Positions 43,721 to 51,282 of a stretch of DNA of 64,000 nucleotides are shown here, piece after piece. The DNA comes from Pseudomonadales bacterium. Its GTDB lineage: Bacteria > Pseudomonadota > Gammaproteobacteria > Pseudomonadales > UBA5518. The position numbers and the translations under genes are program-made. Below the pieces are notes generated by a model, which ran no database searches, was not told the DNA's origin, and was given only the letters and a program-made list of their open reading frames with translations. Position 1 is the first letter of the stretch, and every line of letters starts with the position of its first letter. The DNA is taken from the NCBI GenBank assembly GCA_022072145.1, contig JAJVIG010000010.1, forward strand, positions 1 to 64,000. Reading direction: 5' to 3'.

Positions 43721-44302
43721 TCAGGAACGGAACAGCGCGCCGACGTCGACGTCGGCCGTCTCGGCGGCCGCGAACTCCAGCAGTTCGGCCGCCTTGAAGC
43801 CGAACCAGCGCGCGATCAGCACGTCGGGGAACTGTTCGATGCGCACGTTGTTGAGGTTCACCGACTCGTTGTAGAACTCGCGCCGGTCGGCGATCCCGTC
43901 CTCGAGCGCCGAGATGCGCGTCTGCAACTGCTGGAAGGTCTGGTTGGTCTTCAGATCCGGGTAGGCCTCGGCGAGCGCGAACAGCCGGCCCAGCGAGGCG
44001 CGCAGCCCGCCCTCGGCGGCGCCCAGCGAACGCACGTCGCCCGATTCCTGCGCCGCGTGCACGCGCGAACGCGCCTCCATCACCTTCGTCAGCGTTTCCT
44101 GTTCGAACTGCATGTACTGCTTGCAGGTCTCGACCAGCTTGGGCAACTCGTCGTGACGCTGCTTGAGCAGCACGTCGATATTCGCCCACGCGCGGGTGAC
44201 GTTGTGCTTGAGCCGCACCAGTGCGTTGTACAGCATGATGGCGTAGACCGCGGCCAGCAGCGCCAGGGCCAGCACGACGAGGGTTGCGATGCTCATGGTC
44301 AT
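43721..44302 (-). CDS. lemA: LemA family protein
   Basis: A 193-aa inner-membrane protein with one N-terminal helix (LVVLALALLAAVYAI) and a long helical-bundle domain: VTRAWANIDVLLKQRHDELP, KLVETCKQYMQFEQETLTKV, AEAYPDLKTNQTFQQLQTRI and the NxxRxxF-like ADRREFYNESV. Length and order match LemA. A second ATG two codons in (MSIATL) is an equally possible start. Co-transcribed with the GIDE gene 4 nt downstream. Function of LemA is poorly known; it is linked to envelope stability. Confidence 0.93.
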   Translation of the reverse strand: MTMSIATLVVLALALLAAVYAIMLYNALVRLKHNVTRAWANIDVLLKQRHDELPKLVETCKQYMQFEQETLTKVMEARSRVHAAQESGDVRSLGAAEGGLRASLGRLFALAEAYPDLKTNQTFQQLQTRISALEDGIADRREFYNESVNLNNVRIEQFPDVLIARWFGFKAAELLEFAAAETADVDVGALFRS

Positions 44303-44469
44303 TCTCGCGGCAACAGGTCGACGCAGAGTCTAGACCGTCGCGGACCGTCGCGCCGCTCCCCGACACCGGGTGATCCCGATCCGGGGTGGCGCGCGTATCA
44401 TCACCGGCATGTCCCGGTGAGCGCGGACGCGGAGCCGCCAGCGCACCGGGCACGAACCAGGAGACCGCC

Positions 44470-45426
44470 ATGCCGACCACCAGACCGCGCTCCGGCCACA
44501 GTGCCCGCATCGCCTCGTCGGAGCTCACGCCGCAGTCGGTGTGGCTGCGCCGGCGCGAGTTCGTGCTGGCGGGGTTGGCCGCGGGGCTGCTGCCGGGCGT
44601 GCTGCGTGCGGCGCCGGACGGCGCAGGGTTGTCGTACACACGCAATGCGCGCTACGGCGCCGGCGAGACACCGAACAGTTACGAGGACATCACGACGTAC
44701 AACAACTTCTACGAGTTCGGCACCGGCAAGGAGGACCCGGCGCGGCGTGCGGGCAGGTTCCGCCCGGCGCCGTGGAGCCTGCGGATCGAGGGCGAGGCGG
44801 ACCGCACCGGCGTGTTCGCGCTGGAAGACATACTGCGGCCGCATCCGCTCGAGGAGCGGGTCTACCGCCTGCGCTGCGTCGAGGCGTGGTCGATGGTGGT
44901 GCCGTGGGTCGGCTTCCCGCTCGCCGACCTGCTGCGCCGCTTCGCCCCAACCTCGCGCGCGAAGTACGTGGCGTTCACGACGGCGGCGATACCGGAGCAG
45001 ATGCCCGGTCTGGCGTACCGCGTGCTCGACTGGCCGTACGTCGAGGGTCTGCGCATCGACGAGGCGATGCATCCGCTCGCCTTCGTCGCGACCGGACTCT
45101 ACGGCCAGCCGCTGCCGAACCAGAACGGTGCGCCCTTGCGCCTGGTACTGCCGTGGAAGTACGGCTTCAAGAGCATCAAGTCGATCGTGGCGATCCGCTT
45201 CACAGCAACGCAGCCGCCTACCTCGTGGAACCGGGCCGCGCCGCGGGAGTACGGCTTCTACGCCAACGTGAATCCCGCGGTCGACCATCCGCGCTGGAGC
45301 CAGGCGCGCGAGCGGCGCATCGGCGCCGGCGTGTTCGGCGCGCGGCGGCCCACGCTGGCGTTCAACGGCTATGCGGAGGAGGTGGCTTCGCTGTATGCGG
45401 GAATGGACCTGCGCCGCCATTTCTGA
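44470..45426 (+). CDS. msrP: Protein-methionine-sulfoxide reductase catalytic subunit MsrP
   Basis: A 318-aa periplasmic molybdopterin enzyme that reduces methionine sulfoxide in envelope proteins, receiving electrons from MsrQ. A twin-arginine signal RRREFVLAG is at 27-35. [14 protein letters not shown], the Mo-ligating cysteine in [15 protein letters not shown] (about C136), [20 protein letters not shown] and the C-terminal [20 protein letters not shown] are family hallmarks. It overlaps msrQ by 32 nt, a compact coupled pair. Confidence 0.95.
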   Translation: MPTTRPRSGHSARIASSELTPQSVWLRRREFVLAGLAAGLLPGVLRAAPDGAGLSYTRNARYGAGETPNSYEDITTYNNFYEFGTGKEDPARRAGRFRPAPWSLRIEGEADRTGVFALEDILRPHPLEERVYRLRCVEAWSMVVPWVGFPLADLLRRFAPTSRAKYVAFTTAAIPEQMPGLAYRVLDWPYVEGLRIDEAMHPLAFVATGLYGQPLPNQNGAPLRLVLPWKYGFKSIKSIVAIRFTATQPPTSWNRAAPREYGFYANVNPAVDHPRWSQARERRIGAGVFGARRPTLAFNGYAEEVASLYAGMDLRRHF

Positions 45427-46027
45427 AGGCCGGCACCGCCTGCGCCTGCTGAAGGCGGCCGTTTTCCTTGCCTGCCTCGCACCGCTGGCGGCGCTGTTTG
45501 CGCGCGGACTCGGCGTCGGCGGCGCGACGCTGGGCGCGAACCCGGTCGAGTTCGTGCTGCACGCGCTCGGCAAGTGGGGGCTGAACTTCCTGCTGCTCAC
45601 CCTCGCGGTGTCGCCGTTGCGCGCCATCATCGGGCGTGCGTGGCCGCTCGGGTTCCGCCGGATGCTGGGCCTGTTCGCGTTCTTCTACGCGACACTGCAT
45701 CTGCTGTGCTGGCTGGTGCTCGATCAGGGGCTGTACCTGCAGGGGATCGCCGCCGACATCGCGAAGCGGCCGTTCATCACCATCGGCGTGCTGGCGTACC
45801 TGCTGCTCGTCCCGCTGGCCGTGACCTCCACCGACCGCATGCTGCGCCGGCTCGGCAGGCGCTGGAAGACGCTGCACCGGCTGGTCTACGCGGTCGTGCT
45901 GCTCGGGGTGTGGCACTACTACTGGCTGGTCAAGGCCGATGTGCGCGAGCCGCTGTTCTACCTCGCGATGACGCTGCTGCTGCTCGGCTGGCGGGTGCGC
46001 ACGCGGCTGCGGCGCACCTGTCCGTAG
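45395..46027 (+). CDS. msrQ: Heme-binding membrane subunit MsrQ
   Basis: A 210-aa polytopic b-type cytochrome that passes quinol electrons to MsrP. Six hydrophobic helices, with histidines in [31 protein letters not shown] that fit the heme-ligating pattern of the YedZ/ferric-reductase-like domain. The ATG at 45395 is chosen because GGAGGAGG lies 12 nt upstream inside msrP; an in-frame ATG at 45371 is possible. Its last codons are ACC TGT CCG TAG, and the TAG is the head of a GTAG palindromic repeat (see repeat entry), so the C-terminus may have been reset by the element. Confidence 0.92.
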   Translation: MREWTCAAISEGRHRLRLLKAAVFLACLAPLAALFARGLGVGGATLGANPVEFVLHALGKWGLNFLLLTLAVSPLRAIIGRAWPLGFRRMLGLFAFFYATLHLLCWLVLDQGLYLQGIAADIAKRPFITIGVLAYLLLVPLAVTSTDRMLRRLGRRWKTLHRLVYAVVLLGVWHYYWLVKADVREPLFYLAMTLLLLGWRVRTRLRRTCP

Positions 46028-46198
46028 GTTCGGCCTGCGGCCGAACATTTGTCCGGGCGCAGCCCGGACCACGTGCGCCGGCGTCCGGTGTTTGGCGCGT
46101 GCGTGGACGTGCCCGGCGTAGGTTCGGCCTGCGGCCGAACAGGTCCCCGTAGGTTCGGCCTGCGGCCGAACATTTGTCCGGGCGCAGCCCGGACCTAC
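46024..46198. repeat. GTAG-headed REP palindromes, including an inverted pair (REPIN-like)
   Basis: Three plus-strand units begin GTAG and continue with an 8-bp stem GTTCGGCC/GGCCGAAC around a TGC loop (46024-46046, 46118-46140, 46149-46171). After the first and third, a 4-nt ATTT spacer leads to a second palindrome, GTCCGGGC/GCCCGGAC around GCA (46051-46069 and 46176-46194). The last is followed directly by CTAC (46195-46198), the complement of GTAG, so 46149-46198 is two head-out REPs in inverted orientation. The head of the first unit supplies the TAG stop of msrQ; the CTAC supplies the TAG stop of the minus-strand gene at 46195. No RAYT transposase is in the window. Confidence 0.9.
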
Positions 46199-46689
46199 GA
46201 TTCGAGCGCGCGTTCGATGGCGGCGATGATCGCCTCGGGTGCGGGGGGGCAACCGGACGCCGTGGCGTCTACGGCGATCACGTCGGCGACGCCGCCGCAG
46301 CTCGCATAGCCGGCATCGAAGATGCCGCCGTCGATCGCGCAGTCGCCGACCGCCACCACCCGTTTCGGTGCCGGTGTCGCATCGTGCGTGCGCAGCAAGG
46401 CCTCGCGCATGTGGCGTGACACCGGCCCGCTGACCAGCAGCAGGTCCGCGTGGCGCGGGCTCGCGACGAACTTCATGCCGCTCGCCTCGATGTTGTAGTA
46501 GACGTTGCCGAGCGCGTGGATCTCGAGTTCGCAGCCGTTGCACGACCCGGCGTCGACGTGACGCATGCACGGCGCTCGCCCCACCGCGCGCAGTTCGGGA
46601 TCGGCGGCTGCGTCCCCCGGCGCGGCTTCTGCCTGCCGGCGACCGGCGACGATGCCGACGCGCGCGATCTGCTTCAGGATGTCGAGCAT
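46195..46689 (-). CDS. hyfI: Hydrogenase-4/complex I-like small subunit (HyfI/NuoB type)
   Basis: A 164-aa peripheral iron-sulfur subunit, the NuoB-like partner of the large subunit. The four [4Fe-4S] cysteines are visible: C50 and C53 in AGSCNGCELE, C117 in AVGDCAID and C147 in ASGCPPAP, the hydrogenase-type spacing. It is the last gene of the six-gene operon, 7 nt after the large-subunit gene. The TAG stop belongs to the inverted GTAG repeat at its end. Function: electron transfer within a membrane-bound ion-pumping module; electron donor unknown. Confidence 0.9.
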   Translation of the reverse strand: MLDILKQIARVGIVAGRRQAEAAPGDAAADPELRAVGRAPCMRHVDAGSCNGCELEIHALGNVYYNIEASGMKFVASPRHADLLLVSGPVSRHMREALLRTHDATPAPKRVVAVGDCAIDGGIFDAGYASCGGVADVIAVDATASGCPPAPEAIIAAIERALES

Positions 46690-46696
46690 ACGGGCC

Positions 46697-48205
46697 TCAC
46701 AGGTCCACGCCGCTGTACGAGAGGTTGAACGACTTGTTGATCAGCGGGAAGTCCGGAACGATGTCGCCGATGATCGCGTGTTCCAGCGCCGGCCAGTTGT
46801 GCCACGAGGGGTCGTGTGGGTGGCAGCGCCGGATCGATCCGTCGGTCGCGGTTTCGAGCGCGACGAACACCGGTCCGCGCCAGCCCTCGACGAGTCCGAC
46901 GCCGAAACCGCCCGGAGCGGGCGCCTGCGCTGGTGCGCACACCTCGCCGGGCGGCAGCCGGCGCAGCAGTTCACCGCCGAGGCGCAGCGATTCGGCGAGC
47001 TCGTCGAAGCGCACCGCCACCCGCGCGGCGACGTCGCCGCCCGCGGCGCTCGCGCAACGCACCGCGAGCGCGTCGTACGGCGGCAGCGGCAGATCGACGC
47101 GCAGGTCCCGGGCGATGCCGCTCGCGCGCGCGACCAGGCCGGTCACGCCGAGGCGGCGTGCGAGTTCCCCCGGCACCTTGCCGCAGCCGAGGAAGCGGTC
47201 CTGCATGCCGGCGTGGTCGTCGTAGATCGCGCGCAGCCGCTCCGTTTCCCCGGCCAGCACGCTGAACTGCTGCTGCAGCAGCGCGGCGCCGGCGGGCGTG
47301 AGCTCGATGGCCACGCCGCCGGTGACCACCGCATCCATCGGATAGCGCGCGCCGAAGACCTGCGCGTTCACGCGCAGCAGGTCCTCCTTCAGACGCATGA
47401 ACTGCGCCAGCCCGACGCCGAAACCGGCGTCGTTGCCGAGCGCGCCCAGATCGCCGAGGTGGTTGGCGATGCGCTCGCGCTCGAGCAGCAGCGCACGCAG
47501 GAACGTCGCGCGTGGCGGTACGGACACTCCGCGGATGTGCTCCTCGGCGAGGCAGAATGCCCACGCGAAGGCGACTGCGGAGTCACCCGACACGCGTGCC
47601 GCGAGCCGCCGGGCAGCGGCTGGCGCGAGTTCGGTGAAGCGGCGCTCGATGCCCTTGTGCACGTAGCCCAGACGCTGCTCCAGGCGCAGCACCTTCTCGC
47701 CGACCACCGAGAAGCGGAAATGCCCCGGTTCGATGGTGCCGGCATGCACCGGCCCGACCGCGATCTCGTGCACACCGTCGCCGCGCACGCGAACGAAGCC
47801 GTACGGTGTGGGGTCCGGCGTGCCGCCGCGGAAATCGCGGCGCAGCGGCGCGTCGCCGTCGGACCACGCGCCGTGGCGGATCCACGGCCGCCGGTCGCCG
47901 CCCTCGGCCTGGACGCCCGACAGATCGCGCAGCGCGCGCTGCAGGCGCGCGGCGGCCGGAAACAATTCGTCGATGCGCGGATACGGCGCGGCGCCGTCGG
48001 GCAACGCCAACTCGACGATCACGACGCCGCCCGGCTGCAGGAACGCCGCGCGCAGCAGATCGCCTTCACCGTGGTCGCGCTCGTCGCTGGCCCACAGCGT
48101 CAGCAGGCGCGCGCCGGCGGCGTGCAGCGCCTCGATGCGCGGCAGCCACTGCTCGCGCGTCACAGGCGCGTGTTCGACCGCAAGCGTGGCGTTCATCGCG
48201 TTCAC
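46697..48205 (-). CDS. hyfG: Ehr/hydrogenase-4-like large subunit lacking NiFe ligands (HyfG/NuoCD type)
   Basis: A 502-aa protein with an N-terminal NuoC-like part (about 1-135) and a NuoD/hydrogenase-large-subunit part. KVLRLEQRLGYVHKGIERRF is the conserved NuoD/HyfG segment. The first NiFe motif RxCGxC reads RVSGDS at about 204-209, with serine or other residues at both cysteine positions, and the C-terminal DPCxxC is replaced by NKSFNLSYSGVDL. No hydrogen chemistry is therefore expected. This pattern is that of energy-converting hydrogenase-related (Ehr) complexes. The GTG start overlaps the hyfF stop by 4 nt, as for its neighbours; an ATG three codons on is an alternative. Confidence 0.88.
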   Translation of the reverse strand: MNAMNATLAVEHAPVTREQWLPRIEALHAAGARLLTLWASDERDHGEGDLLRAAFLQPGGVVIVELALPDGAAPYPRIDELFPAAARLQRALRDLSGVQAEGGDRRPWIRHGAWSDGDAPLRRDFRGGTPDPTPYGFVRVRGDGVHEIAVGPVHAGTIEPGHFRFSVVGEKVLRLEQRLGYVHKGIERRFTELAPAAARRLAARVSGDSAVAFAWAFCLAEEHIRGVSVPPRATFLRALLLERERIANHLGDLGALGNDAGFGVGLAQFMRLKEDLLRVNAQVFGARYPMDAVVTGGVAIELTPAGAALLQQQFSVLAGETERLRAIYDDHAGMQDRFLGCGKVPGELARRLGVTGLVARASGIARDLRVDLPLPPYDALAVRCASAAGGDVAARVAVRFDELAESLRLGGELLRRLPPGEVCAPAQAPAPGGFGVGLVEGWRGPVFVALETATDGSIRRCHPHDPSWHNWPALEHAIIGDIVPDFPLINKSFNLSYSGVDL

Positions 48206-49653
48206 CCGATCATCCGCGCCGCGAGGCGGTACCAGTCGGCCAGGAACGGCGGTATCCACAGCCCCAGCAGCAGCACCAACGCGAGGTGCACGAATACCGG
48301 CAGCAACGAGGGCGGCACCGGCAGCCGCCGGCCGGTGTGCTCGCCGAGCACCATTTCCTGCGTGCGTCCGAACACGGCTGCGAACGCCACGCCGAGCGCG
48401 AGCAGCAACAACGGTGTTGCCCACGGCTGTTCGCGCATGGCGGTGGTGAGAATCAGGAACTCGCTGGCGAACACGCCGAACGGCGGCATGCCGAGGATCG
48501 CCAGCGTGCCGAGCATCAGCCCCCAGCCCAGCGCCGGTGACAGTCCCAGCAGGCCGCGGATGTCGGCCATCTGCTGCGATCCGGTCTTCTGGGTCGCATG
48601 GCCCACCGCGAAGAAGATCGCGCTCTTGGTCAGCGAGTGCACGGTCATGTGCAGCAGCGCGGCGAAGTTCGCGACCGCACCGCCCATGCCGAAGGCGAAG
48701 GTGATGATCCCCATGTGTTCGATCGAGGAGTACGCGAACAGCCGCTTGATGTCCTTCTGTCGCCACAGCATGAACGCCGCGAGCAGCACCGACAGGATGC
48801 CGAAGAACATCAGCATGCGCCCCGGCAGTTCGGGGCCGATCGCCCCCTCGACCAGCACCTTGCAGCGGATCACCGCGTACAGCGCCACGTTCAGCAGCAG
48901 CCCAGACAGCACCGCCGACACCGGGGTCGGGCCCTCGGCGTGCGCGTCGGGCAGCCAGTTGTGCAGCGGCGCGAGCCCCACCTTGGTGCCGTAGCCGACC
49001 AGCAGGAACACGAAGGCGATCGCGAGCACCGTGGGCTCGAGCTGGTCCTTGACGGCATCGAGCCGGGTCCACAACAGCGCGTCGGTGCCGGCGTGCCCGA
49101 GCACGCGCTCGGCGGCGAAGTAGAGCAGGATGGTGCCGAACAGCGCCAGCGCGATGCCGACGCCGCACAGGATGAAGTACTTCCACGCCGCCTCCAGGCT
49201 GGCGGCGCTGCGGTACAGCGAGACCAGCAGCACGGTCGACAGCGTCGCGGCCTCCATCGCCACCCACAGCAACCCCAGGTTGTTGGTCAGCAGCGCGAGC
49301 AGCATGGTGAACATGAACAGCTGGTACATGCCGTGGTAGAGCCGCAGGCGGGCGCGCCCGAGGCGGCCGTGGTGCTCCTCGATGCGCATGTAGCGGCGCG
49401 AGAACAGCGCGGTCGTGAAGTTCACGAAGGCGGTCAGCGTGACCAGGAACACGTTGAACGGGTCGACGAAGAACTGCTCGCTGCAGCAGACCCGCGGCCC
49501 GTCGGCGATCACGCGCACGGTGAGCAGCACCGCGACCGCGAACGTCGCGAGGCTGAAGCCCACGTTCGCCTCGGGTGCCAGGCGATGTGCGCCCGCCAGT
49601 GCGAGCAGCAGTGCGCCCCCGAGCGGCAGCGCGAGCAGGATCAGGATTTCCAT
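48202..49653 (-). CDS. hyfF: Antiporter-like proton-pumping subunit (HyfF/NuoN-L type)
   Basis: A 483-aa Mrp/NuoL-M-N-type membrane subunit with about 14 helices. The ion-channel signature LVGYGTKVGLAPLHNWLPDA with the following AHAEGPTPVSAVLSGLLL is intact, including the TM7 lysine; KRLFAYSSIEHMGII and the HSLTKSAIFFAVG block hold the TM8-TM10 lysines and histidine. The glutamate in LLWVAMEAATLSTVLLVSLY (TM5) is present. It should translocate H+ or Na+. It overlaps the next gene by 4 nt and follows hyfE by 7 nt. Confidence 0.92.
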   Translation of the reverse strand: MEILILLALPLGGALLLALAGAHRLAPEANVGFSLATFAVAVLLTVRVIADGPRVCCSEQFFVDPFNVFLVTLTAFVNFTTALFSRRYMRIEEHHGRLGRARLRLYHGMYQLFMFTMLLALLTNNLGLLWVAMEAATLSTVLLVSLYRSAASLEAAWKYFILCGVGIALALFGTILLYFAAERVLGHAGTDALLWTRLDAVKDQLEPTVLAIAFVFLLVGYGTKVGLAPLHNWLPDAHAEGPTPVSAVLSGLLLNVALYAVIRCKVLVEGAIGPELPGRMLMFFGILSVLLAAFMLWRQKDIKRLFAYSSIEHMGIITFAFGMGGAVANFAALLHMTVHSLTKSAIFFAVGHATQKTGSQQMADIRGLLGLSPALGWGLMLGTLAILGMPPFGVFASEFLILTTAMREQPWATPLLLLALGVAFAAVFGRTQEMVLGEHTGRRLPVPPSLLPVFVHLALVLLLGLWIPPFLADWYRLAARMIG

Positions 49654-49660
49654 CGCGGCA

Positions 49661-50335
49661 TCATTCCTCCCTGAGCCTCTCCAGATGGTGCAGGTCGAGG
49701 CTGTCGAACTGCTCGCGGATCTGGAAGAAGAAGATGCCGAGGATCAGCACGCCGACCAGCACGTCGAGCGCGATGCCGAGTTCGACCACCATCGGCATCC
49801 CGTAGGTGGTGCTGGTCGCCGCGAAGAACAGGCCGTTCTCCATCGCCAGGAAGCCGATCACCTGGGTGACCGCCTTGCGGCGCGTGATCATCATCAGGAA
49901 CGCGAGCATCACCACCGCGATCGCGATGCCGAGCGTGCTCTGGGTCACGTGGCCGGCGAGGCGCGACACCGGTTGCGCGAGTCCGAAGGCGAACACCACC
50001 AGCACCAGTCCGATCAGCATCGTGGCGGGGATGTGCAGTCCGGTCTCGGTATCCCAGCGCAGTTGCAAGCGGTCGATCAGGCGGTAGAGGATCAGCGGCA
50101 GCACGATCACCTTCAGCAGCAGCGTCAGCGCGGCGGAGTAGTACAGGTGCGGCTGGTCGCCGGTCCAGGCGACGATCGTCGTCGAGCACACCAGCGCCGC
50201 ACCCTGCAGCGCGAACAGGTCGATCAGCGTGCGGATGCGCCGCTGTGCCAGCATCGCGAACGAGAGCAGCAGCACCACCGAGGCGAACAGGTGGATGTAC
50301 TGGCCCGACAGCGGCATCGTCGGCATCGTGTTCAC
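49661..50335 (-). CDS. hyfE: Hydrogenase-4 component E-like membrane subunit (NuoK-like)
   Basis: A 224-aa membrane protein with six or seven helices; the C-terminal part is NuoK-like (IGFLAMENGLFFAATSTTYG and VELGIALDVLVGVLILGIFF), holding two membrane glutamates (AMENG, VELG) that belong to the proton path in complex I. The N-terminal extension (LLLSFAMLAQRRIRTLIDLF) is characteristic of HyfE. GTG start overlaps the hyfC stop by 4 nt; ATGs at the third and sixth codons are alternatives. Confidence 0.9.
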   Translation of the reverse strand: MNTMPTMPLSGQYIHLFASVVLLLSFAMLAQRRIRTLIDLFALQGAALVCSTTIVAWTGDQPHLYYSAALTLLLKVIVLPLILYRLIDRLQLRWDTETGLHIPATMLIGLVLVVFAFGLAQPVSRLAGHVTQSTLGIAIAVVMLAFLMMITRRKAVTQVIGFLAMENGLFFAATSTTYGMPMVVELGIALDVLVGVLILGIFFFQIREQFDSLDLHHLERLREE

Positions 50336-51282
50336 TCCTGCACCAGCAGTCGCACCAGCAGGCCCAGCACGGCCAGCATGAACGCGAACGCGAGGAATTC
50401 GGGGGCGCGGAAGATGCGGATCTTCGCGTTCACGGTCTCGATCAGCGCGAGCGCCGCGCCCGCGAGCAGCAGCTTCGCCGCGAGCACGGCGAGCGCGCCG
50501 GCGAGCACCGGCGGCGACGCCAGGTCGACCGCGACACCCCACGGCAGGAACAGCGCGAAACCCATGCACGCGTAGTTGAACAGCTTCAGCGCCGCCGCCC
50601 ACTCGATCAGCGCGAGATGGCGCGCGGAGTACTCGAGCACCATCGCCTCGTGGATCATCGTCAGTTCGAGATGCGTTGACGGGTTGTCGACCGGGATACG
50701 CGCGTTCTCGGCCAGCAGCACCATCAGGAAGGCGATCGCGGCGAAGGCCAGGCTGGGGTGCACCGCGAGCGTGTGGCTCTGGTGCGTGCCGGCGATCACC
50801 GGCAACTCGGTGGAGCCCGCGATCAGCGAGGCGGTGAAGAACACCATCAGCAGCGCCGGTTCGGCCAGGAAGCCAAGCATCATCTCGCGCCGCGCCCCCA
50901 GCGTTCCGAACGCGGTGCCGGTGTCCATCGCGGCGAGCGCGGCGAACACGCGCGCGGTGGCGAACAGCCCGACCAGCGCGATCGCGTCGGCCGCGCGCGC
51001 GAACGGCAGGTCCAGCCCCAGCGCCGGGATGATCGCCGCGGCGGTCGCCATCGAGCCGAAGATCGCGTATGGCGCGAAGCGGAACAGCGGCGAGACGTCG
51101 TGCGCGAGCACGGCCTCCTTGTGCAGCAGCTTGCCGATGGTGCGGTACGGCTGGGCGAGTGGCGGTGCGCGGCGGTTCTGCAGCCAGGCGCGGCACACGT
51201 TCACCCAGCCGAGGAACAGCGGCGCCGCCGCGACCGCGACGATCACCGCGAACAACTGGGTGAGGACGGCGGCGGCGTTCAC
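50332..51282 (-). CDS. hyfC: NuoH-like membrane subunit (HyfC type)
   Basis: A 316-aa eight-helix membrane protein homologous to NuoH/HycD/HyfC, which anchors the peripheral arm and forms the first half of the quinone-proximal cavity. Family blocks are VCRAWLQNRRAPPLAQPYRT, KLLHKEAVLAHDVSPLFRFA, LAENARIPVDNPSTHLELTM followed by IHEAMVLEYS. The charged residues in those loops (E, D, E) are the coupling residues conserved from complex I. GTG overlaps the hyfB stop by 4 nt, fixing the start. Confidence 0.93.
   Translation of the reverse strand: MNAAAVLTQLFAVIVAVAAAPLFLGWVNVCRAWLQNRRAPPLAQPYRTIGKLLHKEAVLAHDVSPLFRFAPYAIFGSMATAAAIIPALGLDLPFARAADAIALVGLFATARVFAALAAMDTGTAFGTLGARREMMLGFLAEPALLMVFFTASLIAGSTELPVIAGTHQSHTLAVHPSLAFAAIAFLMVLLAENARIPVDNPSTHLELTMIHEAMVLEYSARHLALIEWAAALKLFNYACMGFALFLPWGVAVDLASPPVLAGALAVLAAKLLLAGAALALIETVNAKIRIFRAPEFLAFAFMLAVLGLLVRLLVQE

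Noticed and set aside
46024-46198. Repeats at the msrQ/hyfI boundary considered as a CRISPR array
   Set aside because: Units are themselves palindromic, spacing is irregular (4 to about 70 nt), there are only three copies and no cas genes; they fit REP elements with GTAG heads.
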